Below, piece by piece: positions 28,701-40,463 of a stretch of 64,000 bases of DNA (within the stretch, counting starts at the first letter, position 1; the number at the start of each line of letters is the position of its first letter). The notes beneath the pieces were generated by a model that searched no databases, had not been told where the DNA came from, and saw nothing but the letters and a program-made list of their open reading frames with translations. Made by a program: the position numbers and the translations under genes. This stretch comes from Daucus carota subsp. sativus. Its lineage: Eukaryota > Streptophyta > Magnoliopsida > Apiales > Apiaceae. The stretch covers positions 27,330,527-27,394,526 of the forward strand of contig NC_030384.2 in the NCBI RefSeq assembly GCF_001625215.2. The letters run 5' to 3'.

Positions 28701-30256
28701 TGTTTGTCACCAACTTAGGGCCCTTTCACCATTCATAGAAGTCTACAAAATACTTATGTATGCATGATCAACTTAATGTCAGTTATCAGTCATGGATTCT
28801 TATTTTCCTTCATGTTTTTGTTGATGAGTAATGTTGTCCTCTTTTTTCTTTTTGCTTAGCTTTTCGCAGCAAGATTGTTGTTCAAGGCTTTTAAAATAAT
28901 GAATAAACCTGTAAAGTGATTTGGCCTTCTAGTTTTGGTCAGCCTACTACTGATTTGAGTTCCTAATTACCTACTTGAAATTTGTGATGATCATGCACTA
29001 CATATGTATTAGTTAAGAGATCATCACCATGTGAACCACATGAGGACTGATATTTGATAATATATGGACACCTTATAGGATATGAAAGTATTTTGCTGAA
29101 ATTTTGTCATGGTACATGAAGCTGAGTCTGCACATAGGTCTAGCGTTGATCTTATATTTCTATTTATTTAATTTTGACGTTTTTGGTGATTTAACATTCA
29201 GAACATTATATTTCATCTTACATGTGTTTCATCTTCTATGAATAAACTATGTTTGGAAAAAAAATTTCATAGAACTAATATACACACAAATGGTAAATAT
29301 TGCAATACTGGATCTGACCATTTTATTGTTATATTAGTAAATGAAATGATCTGTTTGTCTTTGAACTTTGTTGTTTATATCTAAAAAGTCTGTCAGTCTT
29401 GTGTTAAGGTACTTGATAAATCATTTCTTTAATTATTTCCAGGTATCCTGTTATTGACTTGTTACTACGGACAGCTGAAGCCCTTTCTGTTGCTGATGAT
29501 TATTCACAAGAACTTTGTTCAAGTAAGGAGCTATTCCGTCTGCTCATTGACTTGATCAAACTTCCTGATAAGATCGAGGTACAGCACTTTGTGCATCTCC
29601 TTACATATATATTGCATTCTTGAACTCGTAACTATGTCTGTTTTAGTCAAAAACATTTTTAAAATTTATTAGGTTTCATTTTGTTATTCCTGAAAACTAA
29701 CTTTATATAGAATAAATGAGATTATGAAGTTTGAAGTCTAACTAAAAAATCCAGCGCTTGAAAGTTTTCAGTAACTATCAAGGTGTTGTAGTGACATACT
29801 ATAATACATGTTTTTAATTTGCCTTTCTTTAAGATTAATTTAACTATCTTTGAAATGACAGTGTGGTTTTCGCATTTTTTGTTAAAAATATTGTATAATA
29901 GTTAAGGAAATGGTAATAACAGCCTTTTGAGCTATGTGTAAGCATTTACTTTTTTAGCTTTTTAGTGTATAAGCCTTTTTTAATCTTTATTTCTAGAATC
30001 CAGATGAACACAATCAATCTGATTAGCAGTTTAGCAAGTAATAGCTCATAAGACAAGAGTTTAATATGAATCAAGTATGATACATGATAATTATATTTGT
30101 TTTTCTGATATATTATAAAATAATATCTATATCCAAATGATAATTCCATTTAATATGGAGAATTTATAATAGATTAATTATTAAAAGATTCTACTATTAG
30201 AAAAGTTAAATATAAAATGAACCCAAAGAATTTGTAAAATGTCTTTATTGAATCAA

Positions 30257-30307
<51 letters not shown>

Positions 30308-31583
30308 TACTTAATAAATCAACAATAAAGTAATTCGTTATAAGTTATTTAGTTATAAATATTTCATTTGAATATTAAATATATTAAAAAACTTATATCT
30401 ATGATAATATGTAAGGATTGTTAAATGTTTATATCTGTTTATTAGTTAATAATTCTCTTTTACTCTAAGAAAAACATTGATATTGTGATTTTCGTTAAGT
30501 TTGACTGTTTTTTATGCTCAGTTAGTTTGTCAGTTTCATATTCAACCTTCAAAAACCACTGTCTGGTACTTTTGATTTTGAATTTTTAGGTTCTTTTGGT
30601 ATGATTTTTTACGGATTGATTATCTCTTTCTTGGGATGATGCCTGTTCTTACTTTGAGAACACACACACTGCAGAGTTCACGATACCATGCAACTTGTTG
30701 CTGAAATTTTTAAATCTTTAGCTTTATGGGCAAGACCTTGCTAATGTGCTAATATTATAATTCTGTCTTCTGTGCCTTTGATGCTCAGTATTTATGTTGT
30801 AATTTTATCTTTTCAGCCTCAGGGCTCAGACAGTGTGAAATATATATATTATGTTGCAGGTTGCTAATTGTTGTGTTACTGCTGCTATTTTGATGGCCAA
30901 TATGCTTACTGATGCAGTGGGCTTAGTCATGGAGATATCACAGGGTAAGTTTATGCCTTCATAACTTGAAAATAATGAGATTGATATACGACATTGCACT
31001 AATCATTAATCACCATCTCCACATACAGATTTGCTGTTCTTAGGGTGTTTGCTTGATTTATTTTCCTTTGCTTCGGATGATGCTGAGGCACGAAAAGCAA
31101 TATGGAGCATTATATCAGTATTGCTGCAGTTTCAAGATGTTGAAGTGACCCCATCAATTCTGCAGCAGCATGTTTCAGTTTTAGTAATTAATTCAGATCT
31201 CATCAAAGAGGAACTCTTTGACCATGAGCTTGAGGACTCGAACATAAATCACGAGAGCTTGACTAATCACGCTGTACTAAATCCCAGAACTACCGCAGTA
31301 TCCTTATTATTATAAAAGATTAAAGATTTATACTGCACATGTGTCCATGTGGCAGGCCAAGTTTAACACTTCAAAGTCTTGGTTATAATTATTTTGAACA
31401 ACGTTTACTATTATTGCACATGTCTTTCCTTTACATGTGTTACAGCTAAGAAGAATCTGTAATCTTATAAGCCGATGGAGAACGTTGAAGGATCATGGCA
31501 ACGGAAACGGTATCACAGAAAAAGATTATGATGATAAAGATGTTGACAAATTGCTGGAGTGCTGCTATAGATTTGCCAAGTGA
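22783..31583 (+). CDS. SAAL1-like armadillo-fold protein
   Basis: The predicted protein is 534 aa, resembling animal SAAL1 (serum amyloid A-like 1), an all-helical ARM-type protein. Ten exons: 22783-22887, 23248-23634, 26157-26222, 26402-26541, 27214-27340, 28258-28409, 29443-29578, 30860-30944, 31029-31297 and 31446-31583 (TGA). All junctions are in phase. Family-like blocks are EEYGCILWDLA (compare animal ENEICRVWDMS) and EISLGIIGNLACHEI (compare EICVGILGNMACFQEI), then repeated Leu-rich helices. The N-terminus is acidic and disordered. The exact function in plants is unknown to me. The start codon in exon 1 is the first ATG in frame after stops, and exon 1 could be mis-assigned. The donor of exon 9 (gtatcc) is poor, and an alternative last exon may exist at 31756-31875. 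Confidence 0.82.
25711..25840. repeat. Three-copy 39-40 bp tandem repeat in an intron
   Basis: Units beginning 'attttccatacca(a/c)' and containing 'aaaatgggctacacaaat' start at 25721, 25760 and 25800. They lie in intron 2 of the SAAL1-like gene. The open frame across them (25653-25856) only reflects the repeat. Confidence 0.85.
30258..30307. repeat. (TTA)n microsatellite
   Basis: About 16 perfect TTA/TAT trinucleotide units lie in intron 7 of the SAAL1-like gene. Confidence 0.9.
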
Positions 31584-31645
31584 GATGATCAAGATGTTGA
31601 CAAATTGCTGGAGTGCTGCTATAGATTTGCCAAGTGAGATGATCA
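31538..31645 (+). repeat. 54-bp tandem duplication across the SAAL1-like stop codon
   Basis: Two nearly identical 54-bp units (31538-31591 and 31592-31645) share 'agatgttgacaaattgctgg' and 'agatttgccaagtgagatga'. The first unit encodes the last 14 residues or so, ending LLECCYRFAK, and the TGA stop at 31581-31583. The second is therefore 3' UTR that repeats the coding end. Confidence 0.92.
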
Positions 31646-31755
31646 TATCGTTCTCCAAAACGGTACTTCATATCTAGTATTGCTTCACCCAGTTTACTCT
31701 CAGCCTGATCCTAACATTCAAATAACATAAATCATGGATTAGTGAAGCAACACAG

Positions 31756-31875
31756 ACAGTAGCACAAAAAATTGGAAGAAGCACTTCACTTGAATGTCTC
31801 AAAGAACCCCACAGAATTTCCCTGGTGCACATTTTGTTAGCTCTTGAAAATTGCAAGTCTCGTATCGTAAAGTAG
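31756..31875 (+). other. Possible alternative last exon of the SAAL1-like gene
   Basis: After an 'acacag' acceptor there is an open stretch of 39 codons plus TAG, beginning TVAQKIGRSTSLECLKEP. It is in phase with the end of exon 9 (31297), so exon 9 could splice either to 31446 or here. The same segment recurs at about 33620-33695, where it carries a frame-breaking change. Without transcripts this is only a suggestion; it may be plain 3' UTR. Confidence 0.3.
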
Positions 31876-32540
31876 GCTGATTATGGCATGTACCTATAGA
31901 TCGTTGTCTTGCTGTTGGCCCTCAGTCCACATGCTAGGTGTAACTTATGTGTGAACTAAATGGAAGTGGTCGGGGTCTAGGTAAAGTGTCTAGTTGACTA
32001 TGAGTCTAGTCCATTTTTATTTTCTATACTTGTAAAATAAAAAAAACCTTGATTTGTTGATTTTAGTTAGCTTGTTGAAGTTACTATTCGAATTAGTTGT
32101 GGAACTATTTTTGTTCATATAATTTATGAGTTGAACTGAATTAAATAATATGTTGGGATAAAGAAGTTGCAATAGAGGATGAAACCTATTTTACAAGCAC
32201 AAGGTCATTAAGGTCTAAACCATATGCTGCAGAAAAAAAAAGGTTTAAGACCACTTAAGTTGCATGCTGTAGAAAATTACTATTAGAGTGAAATGAAGAA
32301 ATTCTATCTTGTATCAGCTAGGATACAGTTTTTCATAATTGAAATTGCAGATTAACAGCTCGGAAGTATGAGATTATCATAATCTGCTTGATTTTTGAGC
32401 ATGCATTTTTGTAATATACTGTGAATTTGTGATAGATAAGCACATGTTCTACCACAACCCACTTCCACTTCCACATGGTCTAGGTTCTCCGTTTGATTTC
32501 ACCTTTTTCGGACCTTTGTGTCGTTTTGCCCTCACAGATA
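31876..32540. other. Intergenic, no feature seen
   Basis: No coding frame with recognisable product, no tRNA and no terminal repeats are evident in this stretch between the SAAL1-like gene and the serpin relic. Confidence 0.5.
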
Positions 32541-33149
32541 GAATGCTGCTGCATTGTTTGTGCAGGAGAATGGAGTTTCCTGTTCTTTGCATCTGAAAGA
32601 AAAAAAATATGACTTTCACCTCCTCCATTCTAGCTCAATTCAAGTACCCTTCATGAGCAGCACGGCAAAATAATTTATCAGCGTGTTTGATGGTTTTAAA
32701 GTGCTGAAGCTTCCTTATAAACATGGTTCCAACCAAATTTTGGAAGGAACTCCTGCGTGTTGCATGTACATAGGTGGTTTCCTTGACAGACATGTTCCAT
32801 ATAAGAGGGTGAATCTTGGAGAATTTAAGATTCCAAAATTTAAATTTGAGTATGAAATTGAAGTATCACAAGCATTACAGAGTCTAGGTCTGGTCTTGCC
32901 CTTTGATCTGATGGCTTTGGCCTCAGGAAGATGGTGTATGATCATCCTCTCTGCGTCTCCAGGATGTTCCATAAATCTTTAATTGAAAAACATTACTGAA
33001 CTCATAGCTACTTCAAGTAGTTGGTATGCGGAAAAACAGAAGATCAGGATTAACTTTGTTGCAGAACACCCATTTTTGTACGTCATTAAAGAAAACAAAC
33101 CGTAACTGTGCAGTTCATTGGACATGTGCTTAATCCTTCGAAGGCTTGA
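32541..33149 (+). pseudogene. Plant serpin pseudogene (C-terminal half)
   Basis: Pieces of a serpin (serine/cysteine protease inhibitor) can be followed: NAAALFV (compare NALYFKG), YDFHLL, VPFMSSTAK, FDGFKVLKLPYKHG, GGFLDRHVP, LGEFKIPKFKFEY, LGLVLPF, VAEHPFLYVIKEN and QFIGHVLNPSKA with a stop. It is broken in several places. An in-frame TAA at 32671-32673 replaces a Gln-like position, there are frameshifts near 32600 and 33105, and an internal gap of roughly 70 residues removes the region that would hold the reactive-centre loop. The N-terminal half of the protein is not seen. A functional product is excluded. Confidence 0.85.
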
Positions 33150-33282
33150 ATTGCTAGTCTTAGTTTTCGAGCTCATAATCCTTAGCTACTCAGATAATCG
33201 GGTAAATTTCTGTCTGATATCTATTCCTCACATCCAAGGCATCTTATTATTTTAGAAAGAGATGATTTACTTATTTCTGTTA

Positions 33283-33710
33283 TGTTTTGCTTGATATATT
33301 TCCCTTTGCTTCAGATGATTCTGAGGCACGAAAAACAATATGGAGCATTATATCAAATATTATTGCCTCAGTTTTAAGATGTTTAAGCGTCCTCTTCAAT
33401 TCTGCAGCAGCAGAATGTTTCAGTTTTAGTACATCAGTCAGATTTCCATGAAAGAGAATCTTTGGCCCAGGGCTAGAGGGCTCGAACATAAATCACGAGA
33501 GCTTAAATGATCACATTGTGCCGAATCCCAGAATCACAGTAGTATCCTTCATAGCTCACAATCCAGATCATAGGTTCATAACCATTCATTAATCTCATGG
33601 CTGTGTTGAGCAACACACTGTAGCACAAAAAATTTAAAGAAAGCACAGAACTTGAATGTCTCAGAGAACCACAAAGAATTTCCCTGGTGCTCGTAATAGG
33701 GGAATTCATT
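33283..33710 (+). pseudogene. Duplicated, broken 3' segment of the SAAL1-like gene
   Basis: The segment repeats exon 9 of the upstream gene with indels: 'gatgattctgaggcacgaaaaacaat' (compare 31075), 'aacataaatcacgagagctt' (compare 31241) and 'gtagtatcctt'. It then jumps to sequence matching 31735-31830 ('cttgaatgtctcagagaacc', 'gaatttccctggtgc'). Material corresponding to exon 10 and its tandem duplication is missing. Frame is lost, so it is a pseudogene fragment. The serpin relic lies between the two SAAL1-like copies. Confidence 0.82.
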
Positions 33711-34241
33711 TTCATCCCTTCTGAAACCCTCTATATTTACTCGGAAGTTCAAAACTATCCCAATTATGCATATCAATAGATCTCGGGGCCTTTCTAGTTA
33801 TTCCATAAAGTAGCACAATAGCATCAAACCATTGCACAAGCATGCTTCTTAATTCTTAGACCTTGGTGTACTAATTGCAGAACACTTGGATTCCTTTAGT
33901 TAAGAATCGCCGTGTTGCTAAAGTACTATTTTGGATCCTTGCATAAACTTCGCCAAATTTAAACCCGAACAAACAAATGCATCAAGAGCATTGGAGCAAG
34001 CGGGTATGGTTCCTTCAACACAAACAGCAACTAACGGAAAAATATTTCCACTACAAGTAATCGAGTAAATGGCACAAAATTGCATACGAAACACCAGCAC
34101 AGTCTTGCTTTGCTTTGGATTTTACATTTACAACTGGATGACTTTTATCACCGGAGAAGACATCAACTACAAAAAAACTGATTGATCCATCTCAAATCTT
34201 AGCTACATCCAAATTTGATCTAGTGCATAAGATAAATTCGA

Positions 34242-37005
34242 TCATTCCTCCATAGGGGGCTGGTAAAAAAGTTTATAAGCCTCCAAGACTTCCAGATACC
34301 ACATTACCTCTCGGTTTGGAAATGCAGAAAGGTCAACAGCTTTGTGAACCTGAAATGCAAAGAAAAATTGTATGAGTAGACGCGTAGTTGCAAAATCTTA
34401 CGGAAAGTATCTAAATTATCCTATACACCTAAAGCAAATGAGCATAATATGGACAAGATGTCAATATGTATTGAACCGTCCATTTGGAGTTTCGGTTGTC
34501 CAGTTATTGTCCCATTGAGCTGCTCATAATGTCGATTAAAGAGTACTTGGTCAGGGAGTCACACAAAATGGATATCCACCAAGCTTCTAGTTTTCCTCAA
34601 TTCTTTACATACCCTTTTGTTTCAAATATACAGAGATTATAATGATTGCTATATGGTACAAGGATAAAAGAGTGAAGCAAGTGTATTTTTGAAACAGAGA
34701 ACCGCTTAGCATGTTCAATTCCTTCTTCCATTAATTTAGCTCACCACTTCAGTAGTAATGCATCACATTTGCATTTCATAAACATCAGTTCAACATCTGT
34801 TGAATTATTCCCCTTACAGTTCATACAAGAGGTTTAATAATAAATGTATGTTCTGGGTTCTGCAGATTACATAATGCTGACATCAATACAAAAATGGAAG
34901 TGAACATAGAGTTTTGCAATCAAATGAGCCAAAATTCCTAGAAAATTTTATGTTAAATGTTAAGACTATTGTTTACTGCCAAATAATTGTCCAGGAAACT
35001 TACAACAGATAACACACCCAACCTAGATGCAGCCTTGTTTAATCACCAAAACTTTCATTGCAGAAGATAATGATTGGCCTTTGAAAAGGGCTTTCAAGGA
35101 CGGTGGAAAAGGAACATATACGGCTACATACTCGATCCTTGTAATTTGGATAACACGTCATTGATAGACATAGCTGATCACATGCAATTTGATTCATTCA
35201 AGAAATTTGTCTAAATTGTAGTTCCGTTCCCTCACAATGCTGATAGAATATCAGGAGCCTCGCCCGAAAGATTCTTATGAATACACAGAAGAACAACCTA
35301 AGGCTACATACAACAGATTATAATGTTAAATGACTGGAATTGAAACAACATTGGTTGTCGAGAATCCAAAGCACTTAGGTGCCAACATTTATCCCGTATT
35401 TGGTTGGAACAGGATAAGATGAGAATGGCTTCAGATTAACAAATGAAGCTGAGGTCGAAAGGTGAATGAGACACGAGGAATAGGATTTAACCGCGTGGAA
35501 CAAGGCAAATCATGTATAGGAATATTCTAAGGATGACGTTTCAAAAACGGATTAGGTTACAAGTGAACATCAATATTAAATGTTAATAAAATGGCTTAAT
35601 TACGCAATGCTGATGCAGGACAGCCCACCCTAATTTCATACCCCATCAATTATATTCACATTTTATTTCATTCTAATCAATTAACACACAAATTAGCTCA
35701 ATTCCAATCTCCCAAATTTATTTAATTAGCCGAATAGTGCATTATAGTCTTAAGTCTTAACTCTTTAACTATGTTTCAATAGAACTCGATTAATCGAAAT
35801 GAAATATAACCACAATGTATACCCTAGCTTAGACTGGAATATAGGAAGCTTGAGGAAAACTCTGACATTGATTAAATGAAAATTCAAACATAATTTGATT
35901 TAAACAGAGTTTAAACATCTAATTTCTGTTGATCTTAGTTGTTTTCTAGTACTGTACTTTATTAAAAAAATAGATACAGCCTGTATTCGTTCAGATTGGA
36001 ATATAATTGAAGGTCATCTCCTTTTACTCATCTAAAATCCCTAAACGTCATTTCATCAACCAAATTCAATTAGTCATACTTAGAAATTTGGCATAGACAC
36101 CCCTATATATTACAATTTCAAGGCTATGTTTGTTTGGGAGGACTATAATGTCTTCACTATTCAAAATATTCCCTCATTTTTACGAATATTAACCCCTTGA
36201 AACCATCCCACCGACAATTTATGATCATTTCCAAATTCAGTTTGAGGATTCTTTTATACCACACTCCCACTAGGTATTATAATCACAACAAATATACCTA
36301 AAAAAATAATAAAAATGTAGTCCATACCATAACTCTTTCAAGTTTAAACACACAAAAAAAAACAACAACAAATAAGCTACAACGGTCTGAGAATATAACC
36401 CGGTAAAACAAACATGACACGAAAAGCTAGCAACTCAAATGCACTATACCAAAAACAAAAAAATAAATATTAGCACTGACCACAATATTTTACTAAAATC
36501 AAACAAACAAGATATGATGTACATTTAAATTGATCGAAATTATTAATTTATTACTGTAAAAATAAAACGCTCAATTATGTTGAGACCGATAAAAAAATAT
36601 TACCTTAAGAAGCGGAATATCACCGTCACGAACCAAAAACACTCCCACAACCATCAAATACATCCCTGTCAACACACATCAAAATAATATATATACACAT
36701 AAATTGCATTTACAAGCAATAAATAAATTTTTATTCGAAAAATTTAGGAGAATGAACCGACCGGTTTCAAATTTATGATTGCTAATGTCGCCGACCAAGA
36801 CGAGCTCGATTACGCCGGTGCCGTCGTCGAGAACGTACCGGCCGTCGGCGTCGTCGGAGGGTGAAGTGACCAGAATGCCCTGGAGCCAAGCGCGTTGGAA
36901 GAGGATGCCGTTGAGTGACGCGCGCGATTGGGAGTTTGTTTGTATTTGACGCGCGGCTTTCAGTTGAACGCAAGTTAGTTTCAGAGCTGCTAACTTGTAA
37001 TCCAT
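34242..37005 (-). CDS. RMI2: RMI2 (RecQ-mediated genome instability protein 2), OB-fold protein
   Basis: The predicted protein is 137 aa in three exons, in coding order 37005-36762, 36665-36604 and 34349-34242 (TGA). Junctions are in phase; the second intron is 2.25 kb. RMI2 is the small OB-fold subunit that joins RMI1, topoisomerase 3 alpha and a RecQ helicase to dissolve recombination intermediates. Supporting sequence is the opening MDYKLAALKLTCVQLKAA, the ILFQRAWLQGILV strand pair and the VLDDGTGVIEL core. MYLMVVGVFLVRDG, VHKAVDLSAF and the terminal WYLEVLEAYKLFYQ helix follow. The length suits plant RMI2. The first donor (gtcggt) is weak but the frame and the Gly codon it splits agree. 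The start is the first ATG, and no alternative upstream ATG in frame is apparent. Confidence 0.9.
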
Positions 37006-37640
37006 ATTTTTTGACTTTTCTTGCCCTGCTCCCCGCTTTTAACCAAAGGAGAAAAACAATTGGAGAGGAGTTAAAAGTTTTTTAAAAAGATGAAACACAA
37101 AGTAATATCAACACTATTTTATTTCATTTATATGTCACTATCATATTCTATACATATATAAAGAAAATTTCTGGTAAAGTTTAATCAATAATTTATTATA
37201 CTTTAATTATAATATATTTGTTATTCTATTTTAAAATATATTTATTATTTATAAATATTGAATAAATTGAAACGAGTTCAGCACATATACAACTTGAATT
37301 TAATATAATAGTAATGATTTTTGTTAAATAAATACATAAATTATTATAACGATATTAGTGATCAATTCTGTTTTATTATAAAGATTGCGTTGCACCATAG
37401 TGTATTGACCGAAAAAAATTGTAACAGGGATATATGAATTCAACTAGAGATATTGATCTAAATCAACCCCAGCCATATAATGGTAATGTTAAAATGTTTG
37501 TAATACATTTGTTCTTGACATGAGATGAACTTGTAACGTTCAGCAAGTTTATTTTATAAGTGAATAGGATGGATTTTAAGGCAAGCAAGTTGGATTAGTG
37601 GGCGAACAAACAGTATTGTCAAGCTACCGAGTACTTAAAA
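37006..37640. other. Upstream flank of RMI2, AT-rich
   Basis: This stretch presumably holds the RMI2 promoter. I see no clear TATA element or gene. The sequence is very AT-rich toward the mariner relic. Confidence 0.45.
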
Positions 37641-38890
37641 ATGAAGCATTTGACTTATGATGAACGAATAAGGATTTATTTGAGTTTGTTAAGTAAAAGT
37701 GACACCGAAAAATTTCGAAAAATTACAATACTAGATGTTTCAACAATATTTTCAATTTCAACTCGTACAGTCTCAAGTATATGTGGGCATGCAAATCAAT
37801 CTTCAGAAAATGGTGAAGTCGATGTAAATCATAGAAGAAGCGAAAATTACGTGCATAAAAGAATCAAAATAGATCGTGAGCTATTTTAAAAATTCCTCTA
37901 TCTCGATAACAAGTTTGGTATCTTTAGCATGGGCTATAAAGGTTAGTAGATCAACTTTACATCGCAACTATAAAACTGGTCGGATTCGTAGACATGTCAA
38001 TTTAATGAAACTGTATTTGAAAGACTCCAACAGAAAAATAAGAGTTCAATTTCGTTATTTATAATTATAATTGACAAGAATAGTTTATCACACATTCCTC
38101 ATTTTCTTATCCGTGTATAACATGATACACATCAACGAGAAATGATTTTACATTAGTAGAAAGGCTAAGAAGTATTATCTTCTACCACCGAGGAATGTGA
38201 TCCTGAGCGTAGCTGTTTATTGACCAAGGTTATGTTCTTAGTCGTTATTGCACGACCAAGATTTGATTCAAATGGTCAAGAAGTGTACTCTGAAAAGATT
38301 GTGATTTTTCCAATTGTTATGAAAGAACCTACCAAAAGAAGTAGTGTAAATAGGTCTGCAGAAACTTTGAAAACTAAGCTAATTAATTTTGTTGAAAAGG
38401 ACATTGCATGGGAGATTTGTTTTAGTTACCAAAGTACTACCGGCTATATTGGAAAAATGGCTTGTCACTTATGTGAATATTTCGATATGTATACAGCAGG
38501 ATAACGTCAGAACGCACATTGATCCGAACAATGAGGAGTTTTCATTTTACTGTTTCACAGTGTGGCTTAACATTCAATTAACTTGCCAACCTCCTATCTC
38601 TCCATATTTAAATCTCTTGGACCTCAAATTTTTGAATGCGATTCAGATTTTACATTACAAAGAGGCTCCTATAAATGGATACGAGTTGATTAGATCTGTG
38701 AAAAAAACATTTCATATGTTTTCAAGCATTAAATCTAATTGTATTTTTTAACTCTACAAAAAGCGTGATTCAAATTATGAAATTCAGAGCCTCTAACGGC
38801 TACAAAATATCGTACATAAAAAAAGGTTCTTTAGAGAGGAAAGAAAAACTATCATTCAAATAAAACGTGATGTAGCTTATTGAAGATGTA
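37641..38890 (+). pseudogene. Degenerate plant mariner-like transposase
   Basis: Pieces of a Tc1/mariner superfamily DDD transposase of the plant type are recognisable in order. The N-terminal helix-turn-helix is LTYDERIRIYLSLL...VSTIFSISTRTVSSI, followed by VSRSTLHRNYKTGRIRRH, VMFLVVIARPRFDSNG and QQDNVRTHI, then SPYLNLLDLKFLNAIQ and NGYK. They fall in different frames separated by frameshifts. Near 38136 the catalytic HIDEKWF motif has become HINEK-stop, so the first acidic residue is lost and translation would end. The second aspartate survives. No terminal inverted repeats were found. Confidence 0.85.
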
Positions 38891-40223
38891 ATCAAGTGGC
38901 TAAATTATTCTGAAAATTCTCTATGAGTGTCTTATAGAGTTTTATTTACTTTGTTTATGCTTAATAAATTGTTAGTTTGTGTCAACTGAAAGTAATGTAT
39001 ATAATATTCTTTTAAGAATTTAGTTTGTACAAAAAGTGTTCCCATGCTATTCATACATCCTACTGAAAAGCAAAGCCTGTTTTACATAGTTGTAGACATT
39101 GTTTGGCAGCATCCTTCGTTTCTCTACAAAGTACTTCATAACCTAGTGTTCTTTACTATATAATCGTTTATAACATCATGCATCCCATTCATGTTAATTG
39201 TATTCAAATATATCCATATCATCAAAATGCATTCCGTTCATGTTAATTGTATTCAAATGAAGCCCATTGTTTGACAAAATAATACATGCATAATGAAAAT
39301 TGAAAGAAACAACATTCTTACCACCAAAATAAATATAGTATTCATATTCTGACAAAGTTTTACAAGTTAGAGCTAAAAAACTAGAATAAGTATAACACAA
39401 CTTTCTTCCCCACTACTTAATAGAACTTGAAAATAAATTAAAATAAAAATTTAGATTATTTTCAGCAATGATTCACTCAATGACATTATCCCAAGCATAG
39501 ACAGCTCATTTAAATCAGTGTCGACGTTGACTCTTTGCTGCAACCAGCATTTTCTTGAGCATGGAAAAATACTGTTTCTTCTACATGGTGAGTAAATCTG
39601 CATCCTCCTTTTATCTTATTCAAATCGAAGTCAGCCATCTCTAGAAGTATATATGAAACGAGTTGTACGTGGTGGAAGGTAGAATGCTTTTATATATATA
39701 AGTCATATGCTGATTAGTAAATTAAATTTACAAATTTCTAAATTTCTTAATATGAATAATAAGTCGTGTTTTGTGGATCAGTATTAGTCAATATTGGGAT
39801 AATAAAAATGCATGTATGAATTGTACTGGATTATAAGGGGGACAAATAATACGGGATATTTTTTTATCGAACAAGACTAATATTTTGGTGGAGGGAGTAC
39901 TATATATAAAAATTATAGAGATTATTTTTTAAAATATACAACTCGAATGAGACATTGATGTTCTATAATTTTAGTCAACCACATGATGTTGGTTATATCT
40001 ACCAACTTGTGGAGACTTGTAACAAGATTCCACATCATCTATTATCATAATAAAATAATATATTCTATTTATAATAACTTAAATTAATAATAAAAAATCT
40101 TATTTGAAACATAACTAATCAATATAACCAATTGATTAGACAGTATTATCGAAGCAAAATATTTTAAAGGTTCACCAAATTTTATATAATGTCATGTTGA
40201 TTCAATTTAGCTAACTATATTTA
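38891..40223. other. AT-rich intergenic DNA with a solitary Stowaway-like end
   Basis: At 39884-39903 the sequence 'attttggtggagggagta' looks like the right end of a Stowaway or mariner element (inverted: TACTCCCTCCACCAAAAT), but no matching left end was seen. No gene is evident. Confidence 0.4.
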
Positions 40224-40240
40224 ACTAAGTCAATATCGTT
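40224..40240. repeat. Left target-site duplication of the LINE
   Basis: The sequence actaagtcaatatcgtt is repeated exactly at 48542-48558. The final two T residues are ambiguous because they merge with the T run that represents the LINE poly(A) tail, so the duplication is 15-17 bp. Confidence 0.92.
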
Positions 40241-40463
40241 TTTTTTTTTTGAACAGCGAATGCATAGATATAAGAAAACCACGAAGTGGTACAAAAGAAA
40301 CCGAGGCACCTACATATGATGCCCATAATATCTCCAGCTTATATCTAGGGAGATCAAAAGATAATAACCTAACCGAAACCAACACCAACTTACAGCCATA
40401 AACCTACGTTACCTCAAAAGCTACTAGCATGCCTACAACAACAGCATGACCTAATATGTAAAA

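Noticed and set aside
33918..34100. 60-codon frame near the RMI2 3' end
   Set aside because: It has no splice support or homology that I can recognise, and it overlaps only the downstream flank.
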